This document shows positions 45,538-54,865 of a stretch of DNA of 64,000 bases, one piece after another. The stretch's first letter is position 1; each line of letters opens with the position of its first letter. Origin of the DNA: Burkholderia thailandensis E264 (GTDB taxonomy: Bacteria > Pseudomonadota > Gammaproteobacteria > Burkholderiales > Burkholderiaceae); NCBI RefSeq assembly GCF_000012365.1, contig NC_007650.1, positions 930,001-994,000 on the forward strand, given 5' to 3'. The notes under the pieces were generated by a model. It saw only the letters and a program-made list of their open reading frames with translations, made no database searches and was not told the DNA's origin. The position numbers and the translations under genes are program-made.

Positions 45538-46726
45538 CGCGCCGATCGCGGCGGGCGCGGCGGGCGTCGAACCCGCGCCGCGCGCGGAGCCGCCGGGCGC
45601 GGGGCAGGCGTCCGAGTTGCAGCGCGCGTATCGCGAGCAATGCCGCGAGGTGCTCGACAAGCGCGACGACGGGCGCGACGGCGGGCAGGATCGCGACGAC
45701 GCCGAAACGGGGCGCGTTCACGCGAGGAAAAAGACGAAGCGCAAGAGCGAGCTGTCCGCAGCGGCGGGCTGGATGCACGCGTGGCATCCGGCGCGGGATC
45801 GGGCGATCGCGCTGCGGTTCGGCGAAGCGTCGCTCAGCGATGCGCGGCGCGGCGCGAGCGTGCGCGACGCCGGCATCGAGGCGGGCGCGGATGCCGGCAC
45901 GCAAGCGTGCGCGGCGGCGCGTGGCGCGGTTCGCGCGACAGGCGAGCGAGCGCCCGGCGCTTCGATGACCGGCGCGCGCGCGCCGCACGCGGCGGCCGAG
46001 ATCGCGCCGCCGTCCGTGCCGACCCCGGCGGCGCGCGCGGCGCAACGCACGTCGGACGGCATCGCGCGCGACATGGCGGCCGCAGCCGCGCAGACTTCCG
46101 CGATGGCGGCGGCCCCGGCGGCGGGCGTCGTCGCGTCGCGCTCGCCGGCGCTGCCCGCCGCGCGTGTGCCGGCCCCGACGATCGCCGCCGCGTCGGACAC
46201 GTCGGTTACGTCGGCTGCGTCGGCCTCATCGTCGCCACGACGCCCGGCGGCGGCCGCTTCGCCGGGCGCCGCGCGCGAACGCGTCGACGGCGACGATTCG
46301 GACCGTGCGGGCGATGCATCGCTCGCCGGCTTCCCGCACGGCGTTCAACCTCAGGCGTCGCTGCGCGCCGCCGAGCCTCCCGCGCGCACGCACGACCCGT
46401 CGCGCACCGCGCGCCAACGCGCGCAGGCGGGCGCGGCGCAAGCGGACGCGCGCGATGTCCGCGAAACGCAAGGCACCCAGGTGCGCTACCGCTTCAACTC
46501 ATGGGACGGGCGGCCTGCGGTCGAGCTGCGCTTCGATCCCGACGCCGCGCCGCGCGTCGTCAACGCGCAGCCGAGCCACGAGCGCGTGCAGCGCGCGATG
46601 GAGCACGGCGTCGAGCGACTGACGCCCGGATGGACCGTCGAATTCGATCGGCAGCGCGCGGATGACGACGGCGGCCGTTCGCCGTGGCGCAGCCCGCGGC
46701 AGGAGCCGGAGGAGGACGAACGATGA
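45515..46726 (+). CDS. bsaU: BsaU, needle-length regulator (SctP, InvJ/Spa32)
   Basis: This 403-residue protein is Ala/Arg/Pro-rich and disordered for most of its length, with a more ordered C-terminal part near residues 320-385 (VRYRFNSWDGRPAVELRFDPDA). SctP proteins set needle length and switch substrate class, and are secreted. The gene lies between the stalk and C-ring genes as in spa13-spa32-spa33. GGAAGGAG precedes the ATG. It is longer than InvJ and Spa32, mainly in the low-complexity part. Confidence 0.8.
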   Translation: MGSIISTSAPIAAGAAGVEPAPRAEPPGAGQASELQRAYREQCREVLDKRDDGRDGGQDRDDAETGRVHARKKTKRKSELSAAAGWMHAWHPARDRAIALRFGEASLSDARRGASVRDAGIEAGADAGTQACAAARGAVRATGERAPGASMTGARAPHAAAEIAPPSVPTPAARAAQRTSDGIARDMAAAAAQTSAMAAAPAAGVVASRSPALPAARVPAPTIAAASDTSVTSAASASSSPRRPAAAASPGAARERVDGDDSDRAGDASLAGFPHGVQPQASLRAAEPPARTHDPSRTARQRAQAGAAQADARDVRETQGTQVRYRFNSWDGRPAVELRFDPDAAPRVVNAQPSHERVQRAMEHGVERLTPGWTVEFDRQRADDDGGRSPWRSPRQEPEEDER

Positions 46727-47685
46727 ACGCGCGCTACACGCTGTTCAGGCGCGTCGCGCCCGCGGAATTGCCGCTGTACCGGAGCGCGCGGGCGCTGCGC
46801 GCGGCGGGCGGGCACGCCGCGCTGCGCACGATCGCGCCGCCGCGCGGCTATGCGGCGTTGCGCGCGACTTGGCGGGGCGTCGAGCACGACGGCTGGGTCG
46901 ACCTCGACGATCTGATGCGCCGCCGCTACCCGGCGCTCGGCGCGCTCGCGTGGCGCGCGCTCGACAGGCGCTATGCGCTCGATCTGCTGAGCGGGCAGGA
47001 CGCAGCGGCCGAACTGCCCGCGCCGCCGGGCGGCTGGGCGCACGTGCGGCTCGTCGATCTCGTCGAGCGCGAGCTGCGCGCCGAGCCGCTGCTGTGCTTC
47101 GACGCGCCGGGACGCGTGCGCGCGCTGTTCCGCGCGTTTCCCCACGAAGCGCCCGCGTCGCGCGCCGCAGCCGACGTCGGCGCGGTGCCGCTCGCGATGC
47201 GCTTCGCGATCGGCACCGCGCGCCTGCCGCTCGCGCTGTTGCCCGCCGTCGCGCCGGGCGACGTGCTGCTCGTGCGCGCGCCGCGCAACGTGGTCAGGAT
47301 CGGCGCGCGCGCGCTGTGTGAATTTTGCTGCGAAGGAGAAAACATCATGCTGAAAGAGCCACTGGCCGAACACGCGATCGACGATTCGCATGACTCACCC
47401 GCGACGGCGGACGCGCCGCCGGACGCATCGCCGCCGGCTTTCGACATCGACGCGCTGCCCGTCACGCTGGAGTTCGTGCTGCAGGACGAGCGCGTGACGG
47501 TCGCGCAGCTTGCGGGCTGCCATCCGGGCCTGGTGCTGCCGCTGCGCGGCGTGCCGGGCGAAGTGACGATTCGCGCGAACGGCCAGCCGTTCGGCATCGG
47601 CGAGCTGATCCAGGTCGGCGATCAGCTCGCGGTCGAGGTGAAGGCGCTCTGGCGCGCGAAGCCGGCGGCGTGCGATGGCGAATAA
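46723..47685 (+). CDS. bsaV: BsaV, C-ring/sorting platform protein (SctQ, SpaO/Spa33)
   Basis: This 320-residue protein ends in a SpoA domain (about residues 240-318; ITV-type core VTLEFVLQDERVTVAQLAGCHPGLVLPL with the RANGQPFGIGELIQVGDQLAVEV end). An N-terminal region includes a first SpoA-like segment. It forms the cytosolic pods of the sorting platform. It overlaps bsaU by ATGA and bsaW by 11 bp. An internal ribosome site and ATG at 47347 should give a separate C-terminal product, as known for SpaO, Spa33 and YscQ. Confidence 0.92.
   Translation: MNARYTLFRRVAPAELPLYRSARALRAAGGHAALRTIAPPRGYAALRATWRGVEHDGWVDLDDLMRRRYPALGALAWRALDRRYALDLLSGQDAAAELPAPPGGWAHVRLVDLVERELRAEPLLCFDAPGRVRALFRAFPHEAPASRAAADVGAVPLAMRFAIGTARLPLALLPAVAPGDVLLVRAPRNVVRIGARALCEFCCEGENIMLKEPLAEHAIDDSHDSPATADAPPDASPPAFDIDALPVTLEFVLQDERVTVAQLAGCHPGLVLPLRGVPGEVTIRANGQPFGIGELIQVGDQLAVEVKALWRAKPAACDGE
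47347..47685 (+). CDS. internal translation product of bsaV (SctQ C-terminal form)
   Basis: Inside bsaV an AAGGAG at 47333-47338 sits eight bases before an in-frame ATG. The product has 112 residues, MLKEPLAEHAID and then the whole SpoA domain. In relatives the short SctQ-C forms a dimer that binds the full-length protein and is needed for, or helps, C-ring assembly. The ribosome site is better than that of the full-length gene, so the short form should be abundant. Confidence 0.75.
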   Translation: MLKEPLAEHAIDDSHDSPATADAPPDASPPAFDIDALPVTLEFVLQDERVTVAQLAGCHPGLVLPLRGVPGEVTIRANGQPFGIGELIQVGDQLAVEVKALWRAKPAACDGE

Positions 47686-48367
47686 CGAAATCGCGCTGAT
47701 CGTCCTGCTGACGGCGGCGACGCTCGTGCCGTTCGTCGTCGCGGCGGGCTCGTGCTTCATCAAGTTCTCGATCGTGCTCGTGCTCGTGCGCAACGCGCTC
47801 GGCATCCAGCAGGTGCCGTCGAATCTCGCGCTCAACAGCATCGCGCTCATCATGTCGCTGTTCGTGATGATGCCCGTCGCGCAGAGTGCGTACCGGTATC
47901 TGCAGCACCATCCGCTCGACGTGATGAACGGCAGTTCGGTCAACGATTTCATCGACGGCGGCCTCGGCGATTACAAGCGCTATCTGACGCGTTACTCCGA
48001 TCCGGAGCTCGTGCGCTTCTTCGAGCGCGCGCAAGCCGCGCGCCTGAAGCGCGACGACGCCGACGCGGCCGACGCCGACGCGGACGCCGGCGACGAGCCG
48101 GACGGCCTCGACAACTCGCTGTTCTCGCTGCTGCCCGCGTACGCGCTCACCGAGATCAAGAGCGCGTTCAAGATCGGCTTCTACCTGTATCTGCCGTTTC
48201 TCGTCGTCGACATGGTGGTGTCGAGCGTGCTGCTCGCGCTCGGGATGATGATGATGAGCCCGGTGACGATCTCGGTGCCGATCAAGCTGATCCTGTTCGT
48301 CGCGATGGACGGCTGGACGCTGATCTGCAAGGGCTTGATCGAGCAGTACCTGAATCTGATGAAATAG
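47675..48367 (+). CDS. bsaW: BsaW, export apparatus protein (SctR, SpaP/Spa24)
   Basis: This 230-residue FliP-family membrane protein has four helices and the signature FIKFSIVLVLVRNALGIQQVPSNLALNSIAL. The cytosolic loop (about residues 112-150) is Asp/Ala-rich, with ADADADAGD. Five copies form the core of the export pore. The ATG lies 11 bp inside bsaV. A terminator-like palindrome directly follows the stop. Confidence 0.96.
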   Translation: MANNEIALIVLLTAATLVPFVVAAGSCFIKFSIVLVLVRNALGIQQVPSNLALNSIALIMSLFVMMPVAQSAYRYLQHHPLDVMNGSSVNDFIDGGLGDYKRYLTRYSDPELVRFFERAQAARLKRDDADAADADADAGDEPDGLDNSLFSLLPAYALTEIKSAFKIGFYLYLPFLVVDMVVSSVLLALGMMMMSPVTISVPIKLILFVAMDGWTLICKGLIEQYLNLMK

Positions 48368-48368
48368 C

Positions 48369-48388
48369 CGCGCCGCGGCGCGTTTTTT
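48369..48388 (+). terminator. terminator-like palindrome with T-run between bsaW and bsaX
   Basis: A perfect 14-bp palindrome CGCGCCGCGGCGCG (48369-48382) is followed at once by six T. It has the form of an intrinsic terminator with a short loop, placed inside the operon between two export-apparatus genes. It may lower readthrough or be overridden by coupled translation. Confidence 0.55.
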
Positions 48389-48401
48389 AGGAAGACAAAC
48401 G

Positions 48402-48656
48402 ATGGCTGAACTCACCTACGCAGGCGACAAGGCGATTCTGCTCGTGATCCTGCTGTGCGCGGCGCCCGTCGCGGTCGCGACCGTCGTGGGCCTCGCGATC
48501 GGCCTGTTCCAGACGGTCACGCAATTGCAGGAGCAGACGCTGCCGTTCGGCTTGAAGATGCTCGCGGTGTTCGGCTGCCTGATGATGCTCTCCGGATGGT
48601 TCGGCGGCAAGCTGCTCGCGTTCGCGACCGAGATGCTGTCGATCGGGCTGCGGTGA
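48402..48656 (+). CDS. bsaX: BsaX, export apparatus protein (SctS, SpaQ/Spa9)
   Basis: This 84-residue FliQ-family protein has two membrane helices joined by a GLFQTVTQLQEQTLPFGLK loop, the family hallmark. Four copies wrap the SctR core in the export gate. An AGGAAGA site lies upstream, after the palindrome. The stop overlaps a possible GTG start of bsaY. Confidence 0.96.
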   Translation: MAELTYAGDKAILLVILLCAAPVAVATVVGLAIGLFQTVTQLQEQTLPFGLKMLAVFGCLMMLSGWFGGKLLAFATEMLSIGLR

Positions 48657-48679
48657 GCCGCCTCACGCGGAGCGACACG

Positions 48680-49435
48680 ATGGATGTCTCGATGGAAGCG
48701 TTCTACCGGCAGGCCGGCGCGATCGCGATCGCCTATGCGCGCATCGCGCCGGTGTTCTATCTGCTGCCGTTCCTGAACGACCGGACGATCGTCAACGGGC
48801 TCGTGAAGAACACGATCGTGTTCGCGGTCATCGTCGGGCTGTGGCCGAGCTTCGCGCATCCGCCTCTGCGAGGCGGCGCGCTCGCCGGCATCGCGCTGAC
48901 GGAGGCGGCGGCGGGGCTCGTGCTCGGCGTCGCGCTGTCGCTGCCGTTCTGGGTCGCGACCGCGATCGGCGAACTGATCGACAACCAGCGCGGCGCGACG
49001 ATCAGCGATTCGATCGATCCGGCCACGGGCGTCGAGGCGTCCGCGCTCGCGCCGTTCGTGAGCCTGTTCTACGCGGCGGCGTTCCTGCAGCAGGGCGGCA
49101 TGCTGACGATCGTCGGCGCGCTCGAATCGAGCTATGCGACGGTGCCGGCGGGCGCGCCGTTTTCGGCCGACCTGCCGCGCGTCGGCGCGCTGCTGACCGA
49201 TCTCGTCGCGCACGGGCTCGCGCTCGCCGCGCCGGTGCTGATCGTGATGTTCGTCACCGATGCGCTGCTCGGGCTTTTCTCGCGCTTCTGCCCGCAGGTC
49301 AATGCGTTCTCGCTGTCGCTGACAGTCAAGAGCATTGTCGCGTTCGCCGTGTTCCACCTGTATTTCGTGTATGCGGCGCCGCACGAGCTGACCGCGCTGC
49401 TGCACGCGCATCCGTTCGGCAGCCTGGTGAAGTGA
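48680..49435 (+). CDS. bsaY: BsaY, export apparatus protein (SctT, SpaR/Spa29)
   Basis: This 251-residue FliR-family membrane protein has about six helices and the conserved GELIDNQRGATISDSIDPATG loop. One copy sits in the export pore. I chose the ATG at 48680 with GGAG upstream; a GTG at 48653 that overlaps the bsaX stop would add nine residues and is possible, given GTGA coupling elsewhere in the operon. Confidence 0.93.
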   Translation: MDVSMEAFYRQAGAIAIAYARIAPVFYLLPFLNDRTIVNGLVKNTIVFAVIVGLWPSFAHPPLRGGALAGIALTEAAAGLVLGVALSLPFWVATAIGELIDNQRGATISDSIDPATGVEASALAPFVSLFYAAAFLQQGGMLTIVGALESSYATVPAGAPFSADLPRVGALLTDLVAHGLALAAPVLIVMFVTDALLGLFSRFCPQVNAFSLSLTVKSIVAFAVFHLYFVYAAPHELTALLHAHPFGSLVK

Positions 49436-49438
49436 GCG

Positions 49439-50584
49439 ATGGCGGAGAAAACCGAAAAGCCGACCGCGAAGAAGCTGCGCGACGCCGCGAAGAAGGGGCA
49501 GACGTTCAAGGCGAGGGACATCGTCGCGCTCGTCGTGATCGCCACGGGCGCGTTGTCCGCGCCCGCGCTCGTCGATCTGACGCGCGTCGCGGCCGAATTC
49601 ACGAGGATCGCGTCGACGGGCGCGCAGCCGAATCCCGGCGCGTATGCGCTTGCGTGGGCGAAGCTGTTCCTGCGGATCGCCGCGCCGTTCGTGCTGCTCT
49701 GCGCGGCCGTGGGCGCGCTGCCTTCGCTCGTGCAAAGCCGCTTCACGCTCGCGGTCGAATCGATCCGCTTTGATCTCACGGCGCTCGATCCGGTGAAGGG
49801 GATGAAGCGGCTCTTCAGCTGGCGCTCGGTGAAGGACGCGGTGAAGGCGCTGCTCTACGTCGGCGTGTTCGCGATCACGGTGCGCGTGTTCGCCGATCTC
49901 TACCACCACGACGTGTTCGGGCTGTTCCGCGCGCGCCCGGCGCTGCTCGGCCACATGTGGATCGTGCTCACGGTGCGCCTCGTGCTGCTGTTCCTGCTGT
50001 GCGCGCTGCCGGTGCTGATCGTCGACGCGGCCGTCGAGTATTTCCTGTACCACCGCGAACTGAAGATGGACAAGCACGAGGTGAAGCAGGAATACAAGGA
50101 GAGCGAGGGCAATCACGAGATCAAGAGCAAGCGGCGCGAGATCCATCAGGAGCTGCTGTCGGAGGAGATCAAGGCGAACGTCGAGCAGTCCGATTTCATC
50201 GTCGCGAACCCCACCCATATCGCGATCGGCATCTACGTGAATCCCGACATCGTGCCGATTCCGTTCGTGTCGGTGCGCGAGACCAACGCTCGCGCGCTCG
50301 CGGTCATCCGGCATGCCGAGGCGTGCGGCGTGCCCGTCGTGCGCAACGTCGCGCTCGCGCGCTCGATCTATCGCAACTCGCCGCGCCGCTACAGCTTCGT
50401 GAACCAGGACGACATCGACGGCGTGATGCGCGTGCTGATCTGGCTCAAGGAAGTCGAGGCCGCGAATCGCGGCGGGCCGCCGCGCGAGATGCCGCCGGAG
50501 GCCACGCACGCGCCGGATGCGCACGGCGGCGACGCCGCGTCGGGCGGCGCCACGTCCGCTCAGGCGGGCGAGCGAAACGCTTGA
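49439..50584 (+). CDS. bsaZ: BsaZ, export switch protein (SctU, SpaS/Spa40)
   Basis: This 381-residue FlhB-family protein has four helices and a cytosolic domain that cleaves itself at NPTH (Asn257-Pro258) to switch from rod/needle to translocator export. The start MAEKTEKPTAKKLRDAAKKGQ and the helix before the cleavage site are typical. An Ala/Gly/His-rich tail of about 35 residues follows the conserved domain. It closes the export apparatus operon. Confidence 0.95.
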   Translation: MAEKTEKPTAKKLRDAAKKGQTFKARDIVALVVIATGALSAPALVDLTRVAAEFTRIASTGAQPNPGAYALAWAKLFLRIAAPFVLLCAAVGALPSLVQSRFTLAVESIRFDLTALDPVKGMKRLFSWRSVKDAVKALLYVGVFAITVRVFADLYHHDVFGLFRARPALLGHMWIVLTVRLVLLFLLCALPVLIVDAAVEYFLYHRELKMDKHEVKQEYKESEGNHEIKSKRREIHQELLSEEIKANVEQSDFIVANPTHIAIGIYVNPDIVPIPFVSVRETNARALAVIRHAEACGVPVVRNVALARSIYRNSPRRYSFVNQDDIDGVMRVLIWLKEVEAANRGGPPREMPPEATHAPDAHGGDAASGGATSAQAGERNA

Positions 50585-50605
50585 CAACCCGAAAAGACTG
50601 CTTTG

Positions 50606-50637
50606 TGAAATTTTCCCGAGCGAACGGCGCGTAACGT
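50606..50637 (+). promoter_or_regulatory. candidate BsaN/BicA box upstream of bicA
   Basis: The sequence TGAAATTTTCC, then CGCG and ACGT at fixed distances, is shared without gaps with a site upstream of bprB (63516-63547). It lies 73 bp before the bicA start, in the only clear gap between bsaZ and the translocon genes. Confidence 0.6.
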
Positions 50638-50709
50638 GGCGACTGTCAATCGACGGCACCGCAACGCGCCGACATCCATGTGACTGAAAGAACCGAACGA
50701 GGTGACGGC

Positions 50710-51225
50710 ATGACGCAACGCGACGTGAACATAGACGACATCGAAGCCGACGAGATGGCGGCGGCGCTGCTGGACGCGGTCCAGAACGGCGCGACGCTAA
50801 AGGATCTGCATCAGGTGCCGCAGGACCTGATGGACGGCATCTATGCGTTCGCTTACCGCTTCTACCAGCAGGGGCGGCTCGACGACGCGGCAGTGTTCTT
50901 CCGCTTTCTGTGCATCTACGACTTCTACAACGCCGAATACGCGATGGGGCTCGCGGCGGTGTGTCAGTTGAAGAAGGAATACGCGCGGGCGATCGATCTG
51001 TATGCGCTCGCGTATTCGCTGTCGAAGGACGACTACCGGCCGATGTTCCACACCGGCCAATGCCATCTGCTGATGGGCAAGGCGGCGCTCGCGCGCCGCT
51101 GCTTCGGCATCGTCGCCGAGCGCTCGCGCGACGAGCGCCTCGCGCGCAAGGCGCAATCCTATCTCGACGGGCTCGACGAAGTGGGCGCCGAAGCGGCGTG
51201 CGCATCCGTCGAGAACGACCACTAG
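50710..51225 (+). CDS. bicA: BicA, translocator chaperone and BsaN co-activator (SicA/IpgC)
   Basis: This 171-residue TPR protein of the LcrH/SicA family has repeats around FAYRFYQQGRLDDAAVFFRFLCIYDFYNAEYAMGLA. It keeps BipB and BipC soluble and, once freed, works with BsaN to activate transcription. The ATG at 50710 is preceded by GAGG; an ATG or GTG upstream at 50678-50680 is less likely. It heads the translocon operon. Confidence 0.95.
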   Translation: MTQRDVNIDDIEADEMAAALLDAVQNGATLKDLHQVPQDLMDGIYAFAYRFYQQGRLDDAAVFFRFLCIYDFYNAEYAMGLAAVCQLKKEYARAIDLYALAYSLSKDDYRPMFHTGQCHLLMGKAALARRCFGIVAERSRDERLARKAQSYLDGLDEVGAEAACASVENDH

Positions 51226-51243
51226 CCAACAGGAGCTGATCGT

Positions 51244-53118
51244 ATGTCATCGGGAGTGCAGGGCGGATCGGCCGCCAACGCAAACGCTTACCAGACCCAT
51301 CCGCTGCGCGATGCGGCGAGCGCGCTCGGCACGCTGTCGCCGCAGGCGTACGTCGACGTGGTGTCGGCCGCGCAGCGCAATTTCCTCGAGCGCATGTCGC
51401 GCCTTGCGTCCGAGCAGTGCGACGCGCAGCCGGTGACGGACGACGCGCGGCTAGACAGGCTCGACGATAAGCCGGCGCTGCGTGCGCCGCGATCCGATGC
51501 GGCGCACGCGGCGGACGGCAACGCACGGGGCAACGGCGGCGCGAGCGGCGCGGCGAAGCTCACCGAGCTGCTCGGCGTGCTGATGAGCGTCATCAGCGCG
51601 AGCAGCCTCGACGAGCTCAGGCAACGCTCGGACATCTGGAACCAGATGTCGAAGGCCGCGCAGGACAATCTGACTTCGCTGTCCGACAAGTTCCAGTGCG
51701 CGACCGACGACGCGAAGGCGGCGACCGACGCGGCCGAGCGTGCCGCCGCCGCCGCGAAGCAGGCGGCCGCCGACGCGAAGGCCGCGGACGCGGCGGCCGA
51801 CGCCGCGCAGAAGCGGTACGACGATGCGATGAAGCAGGGCTTGCCCGACGATCAACTGAAGACGCTGCAGGCGGCGCTCGAGCAGGCGAAGCAGCAGGCG
51901 GGCGACGCGCACGCCCGCGCGGACGCGTTGCAGGCCGACGCGGCGGGGAAGCTCGATGCGGCGACCGCGCTCGCGACGCAGGCGCGCGAATGGGAGCAGC
52001 AGATCGACGACGCGGTGAATCAGGCCTCGCGGCAATACGGCGCGAGCGCTTCGCTGCGCACGCCGCCGTCGCCGAAGCTGAGCGGCGCGGCCGAGCTCAC
52101 GGCCGTGCTCGGCAAGCTGCAGGAGCTGATTTCGTCGGGCAACGTGAAGGAGCTCGAATCGAAGCAGAAGCTCTTCACCGAGATGCAGGCGAAGCGCGAG
52201 GCCGAGCTGCAGAAGAAGTCCGATGAATACCAGGAGCAGGTGAAGAAGGCCGAAGAGATGCAGAAGACGATGGGCTGCATCGGCAAGATCGTCGGCTGGG
52301 TGATCACCGCGGTCAGCTTCGCGGCGGCCGCGTTCACGGGCGGCGCGAGCCTCGCGCTCGCGGCCGTGGGGCTCGCGCTCGCGGTGGGCGACGAGATCAG
52401 CCGCGCGACGACGGGCGTGTCGTTCATGGACAAGCTGATGCAGCCCGTGATGGACGCGATCCTCAAGCCGCTGATGGAGGTGATCTCGTCGCTCATCACG
52501 AAGGCGCTCGTCGCGTGCGGCGTCGATCAGCAGAAGGCCGAACTCGCCGGCGCGATCCTCGGCGCGGTCGTGACGGGCGTCGCGCTCGTCGCCGCCGCGT
52601 TCGTCGGCGCATCGGCCGTGAAGGCGGTCGCCTCGAAGGTGATCGACGCGGTCGCGGGCCAGTTGACGAAGCTGATGGATTCGGCGATCGGCAAGATGCT
52701 CGTGCAACTGATCGAGAAGTTCTCCGAAAAATCGGGGCTGCAGGCGCTCGGCTCGCGCACCGCGACCGCGATGACGCGCATGCGCCGCGCGATCGGCGTC
52801 GAGGCGAAGGAGGACGGGATGCTGCTCGCGAACCGGTTCGAGAAGGCGGGCACCGTGATGAACGTCGGCAACCAGGTGTCGCAGGCGGCGGGCGGCATCG
52901 TCGTCGGCGTCGAGCGCGCGAAGGCGATGGGCCTGCTCGCCGACGTCAAGGAGGCGATGTACGACATCAAGCTGCTCGGGGATCTGCTCAAGCAGGCCGT
53001 CGAATCGTTCGCCGAGCACAACCGCGCGCTCGCGCAACTGATGCAGCAGATGTCGGATGCGGGCGAGATGCAGACCGCGACGGGCAAGCTGATCCTGCGT
53101 AACGCCCGCGCAGTGTAA
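51244..53118 (+). CDS. bipB: BipB, translocon pore protein (SipB/IpaB)
   Basis: This 624-residue protein has a long Ala-rich coiled coil (about residues 150-260, with a second helical stretch at 300-345) and two hydrophobic segments (about residues 347-385 and 435-465) that insert in host membranes. In B. pseudomallei BipB is needed for cell fusion and vacuole escape. It is secreted through the needle and bound by BicA before that. GGAG precedes the ATG. Confidence 0.95.
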   Translation: MSSGVQGGSAANANAYQTHPLRDAASALGTLSPQAYVDVVSAAQRNFLERMSRLASEQCDAQPVTDDARLDRLDDKPALRAPRSDAAHAADGNARGNGGASGAAKLTELLGVLMSVISASSLDELRQRSDIWNQMSKAAQDNLTSLSDKFQCATDDAKAATDAAERAAAAAKQAAADAKAADAAADAAQKRYDDAMKQGLPDDQLKTLQAALEQAKQQAGDAHARADALQADAAGKLDAATALATQAREWEQQIDDAVNQASRQYGASASLRTPPSPKLSGAAELTAVLGKLQELISSGNVKELESKQKLFTEMQAKREAELQKKSDEYQEQVKKAEEMQKTMGCIGKIVGWVITAVSFAAAAFTGGASLALAAVGLALAVGDEISRATTGVSFMDKLMQPVMDAILKPLMEVISSLITKALVACGVDQQKAELAGAILGAVVTGVALVAAAFVGASAVKAVASKVIDAVAGQLTKLMDSAIGKMLVQLIEKFSEKSGLQALGSRTATAMTRMRRAIGVEAKEDGMLLANRFEKAGTVMNVGNQVSQAAGGIVVGVERAKAMGLLADVKEAMYDIKLLGDLLKQAVESFAEHNRALAQLMQQMSDAGEMQTATGKLILRNARAV

Positions 53119-53159
53119 TACGGGCGATCACGTTTGTTTTCGAACTCGAAGAGGTGTGT

Positions 53160-54389
53160 ATGTCAATCGGTGTGCAAAGCAGCGGCATCAACATCAGCAA
53201 CGCGGAGCTGTCCCGGCTCGTCGATGCGGGCATGTCGGAGCTGGGCGGCAAGGCGGTTCGCGACGACGGCCGCGCGCTCGCGCGCGCGGAAGCGGCGCTC
53301 GCGGCCGTCGTAGGCGAGCGCGTGTCGCCGCGGCGCGACGCGGGCGCGGGCGCGCAGCGCGTCGAACTCGCGCAGCCGAAGCCGGCCGCGCAGACGCGCG
53401 CGACGGACCGGCGAACGGTCTCGGGAATGGAGCGCGAGCACAGGCGGCTCGCCGCGAGCCAGATGCCGGCCGTCACGGGCATGCACGAGGCGCTCGTGCA
53501 GCGCCACGTGTCGCCCGGCGGCGCGAAGACGCCCGGCGAAGGGGGCGCGACGCGCGTGGGCGGCGATGCGCCGCGCTTCTCGTTCGCCGAGGACAAGGCG
53601 TTCGACGCGATGATCGCGCTCGGCATCGCGATGCAAAAGAACGTGCAGTCCGATCTCGTGATGCAGGGCAAGCTCACGACGCTCGCGCACGACGCGATGA
53701 TGAGCGCGGCCGCGCAGGATCGCAGCATCGGCGCCGCGCAGATGACGGCGGCGATCGCGGGCGGCGCGCTGCAGGCGGCGACCTCGCTCGGCGGCGCCGT
53801 GCAGCAGATGAAGGGCTTGGGCACGAAATCGATGTCGATCGAAAAGGAGCTGAAGCCGCAGGCGGAGCTCAAGCAGTTCCATGCGGAGCAGGCGCTCGAG
53901 TTGCGCGGTATCAACAAGCCGGTGCTCTCGAACGACGAGGTGTCGCACGTGAAGGTCAAGCGCGAGACGGGCGAGAGCGTGCGCCACGAGATCGACCCCG
54001 GCGGCGAGCGGATGAGCGACGAGCACGCGAGCGTGCTCGCGCAGGAGGCGCCCGCCCGGCAGCACCGGATCGACATGCACGGCATGCGTCACGAGCAGAA
54101 CCTCGTGAAGGCGGGCCGCCAGCAGATGAAGGGCGATCTGATCCAGTCCGGCGGCCAGGTCGGCAAGAACCAGATCGACGGCGCGTCGGCGCAGCAGCAG
54201 GGCGCGGAGCGCGCCGAGCAGAAAGAGGACGAGAGCGCGCAGCAGACCGCGATGGCGGCGGCGAGCGCGCGCGACGAAGCCGCGCACCGTGGGCGCGACG
54301 CTGCGCAGAAGGCGATCGACGCGGCGAAGAGCCAGGTGGCGAACGACAACGCGGTGGCCGCGCAGGTGGCCGGCAATTTGCGGACCTGA
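53160..54389 (+). CDS. bipC: BipC, translocon protein (SipC/IpaC)
   Basis: This 409-residue protein has one hydrophobic segment near residues 195-225 ([23 protein letters not shown]). A C-terminal helical part is rich in Gln and Ala and ends with the [16 protein letters not shown] motif. SipC homologues form the pore with SipB and can nucleate actin. The ATG at 53160 has GAGG just upstream; an ATG two codons earlier in frame (53154) is possible. Confidence 0.94.
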   Translation: MSIGVQSSGINISNAELSRLVDAGMSELGGKAVRDDGRALARAEAALAAVVGERVSPRRDAGAGAQRVELAQPKPAAQTRATDRRTVSGMEREHRRLAASQMPAVTGMHEALVQRHVSPGGAKTPGEGGATRVGGDAPRFSFAEDKAFDAMIALGIAMQKNVQSDLVMQGKLTTLAHDAMMSAAAQDRSIGAAQMTAAIAGGALQAATSLGGAVQQMKGLGTKSMSIEKELKPQAELKQFHAEQALELRGINKPVLSNDEVSHVKVKRETGESVRHEIDPGGERMSDEHASVLAQEAPARQHRIDMHGMRHEQNLVKAGRQQMKGDLIQSGGQVGKNQIDGASAQQQGAERAEQKEDESAQQTAMAAASARDEAAHRGRDAAQKAIDAAKSQVANDNAVAAQVAGNLRT

Positions 54390-54514
54390 CGGTTTGCGTC
54401 GCGGCGGGCGTCGCCTGCCGCGCGCGGCCGCGTTTCGCGGGACGGGCGATGGCGTTTTCGTGAAAGCCGGCGCCGGCGTCCGTCTCTAGGATCGGAATTC
54501 CGACGATTGAGCGC

Positions 54515-54805
54515 ATGGCGACATACAAGGAACTGAAGGCCCGGGCCGAGGCGTTGAGCGCGCAGGCCGAAGCGGCGCGGCAGGCCGAATTGCAGGCCGC
54601 GATCGATGAGGTGCGCGCGAAGGTGCGCGAGTATGGTCTCACGGCATACGAAGTGTTCGGATACCGAAAGAAGGCAGACGAGCGAAAGCGCGGGGCGGTC
54701 AGGCCGAAGTACCGCGATCCGGCGACGGGCGCGACCTGGAGCGGGCGCGGCATCGAGCCGAAATGGATTCGCGGGCGCAACCGGGACGAATTCCTGATCG
54801 AGTGA
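54515..54805 (+). CDS. bprA: BprA, H-NS-family DNA-binding protein
   Basis: This 96-residue protein has an N-terminal helical oligomerisation part and a C-terminal H-NS-type DNA-binding domain with KYRDPATGATWSGRGIEPKWI, which holds the family's (W)SGRG core. It lies inside the translocon gene block between bipC and bipD, as bprA does in B. pseudomallei. It may bind and silence AT-rich control regions in the locus. The gene has its own 125-bp leader. Confidence 0.92.
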   Translation: MATYKELKARAEALSAQAEAARQAELQAAIDEVRAKVREYGLTAYEVFGYRKKADERKRGAVRPKYRDPATGATWSGRGIEPKWIRGRNRDEFLIE

Positions 54806-54865
54806 AGGCGGGCGCCGCGCGTCGCGCGCGCCCTCGAAGAATCCGATAGCACGAGGTGAAACACG

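Noticed and set aside
48416..51526. 1036-codon minus-strand open frame over bsaX-bicA
   Set aside because: It is antisense to well-recognised T3SS genes and has a repetitive Arg-rich translation.
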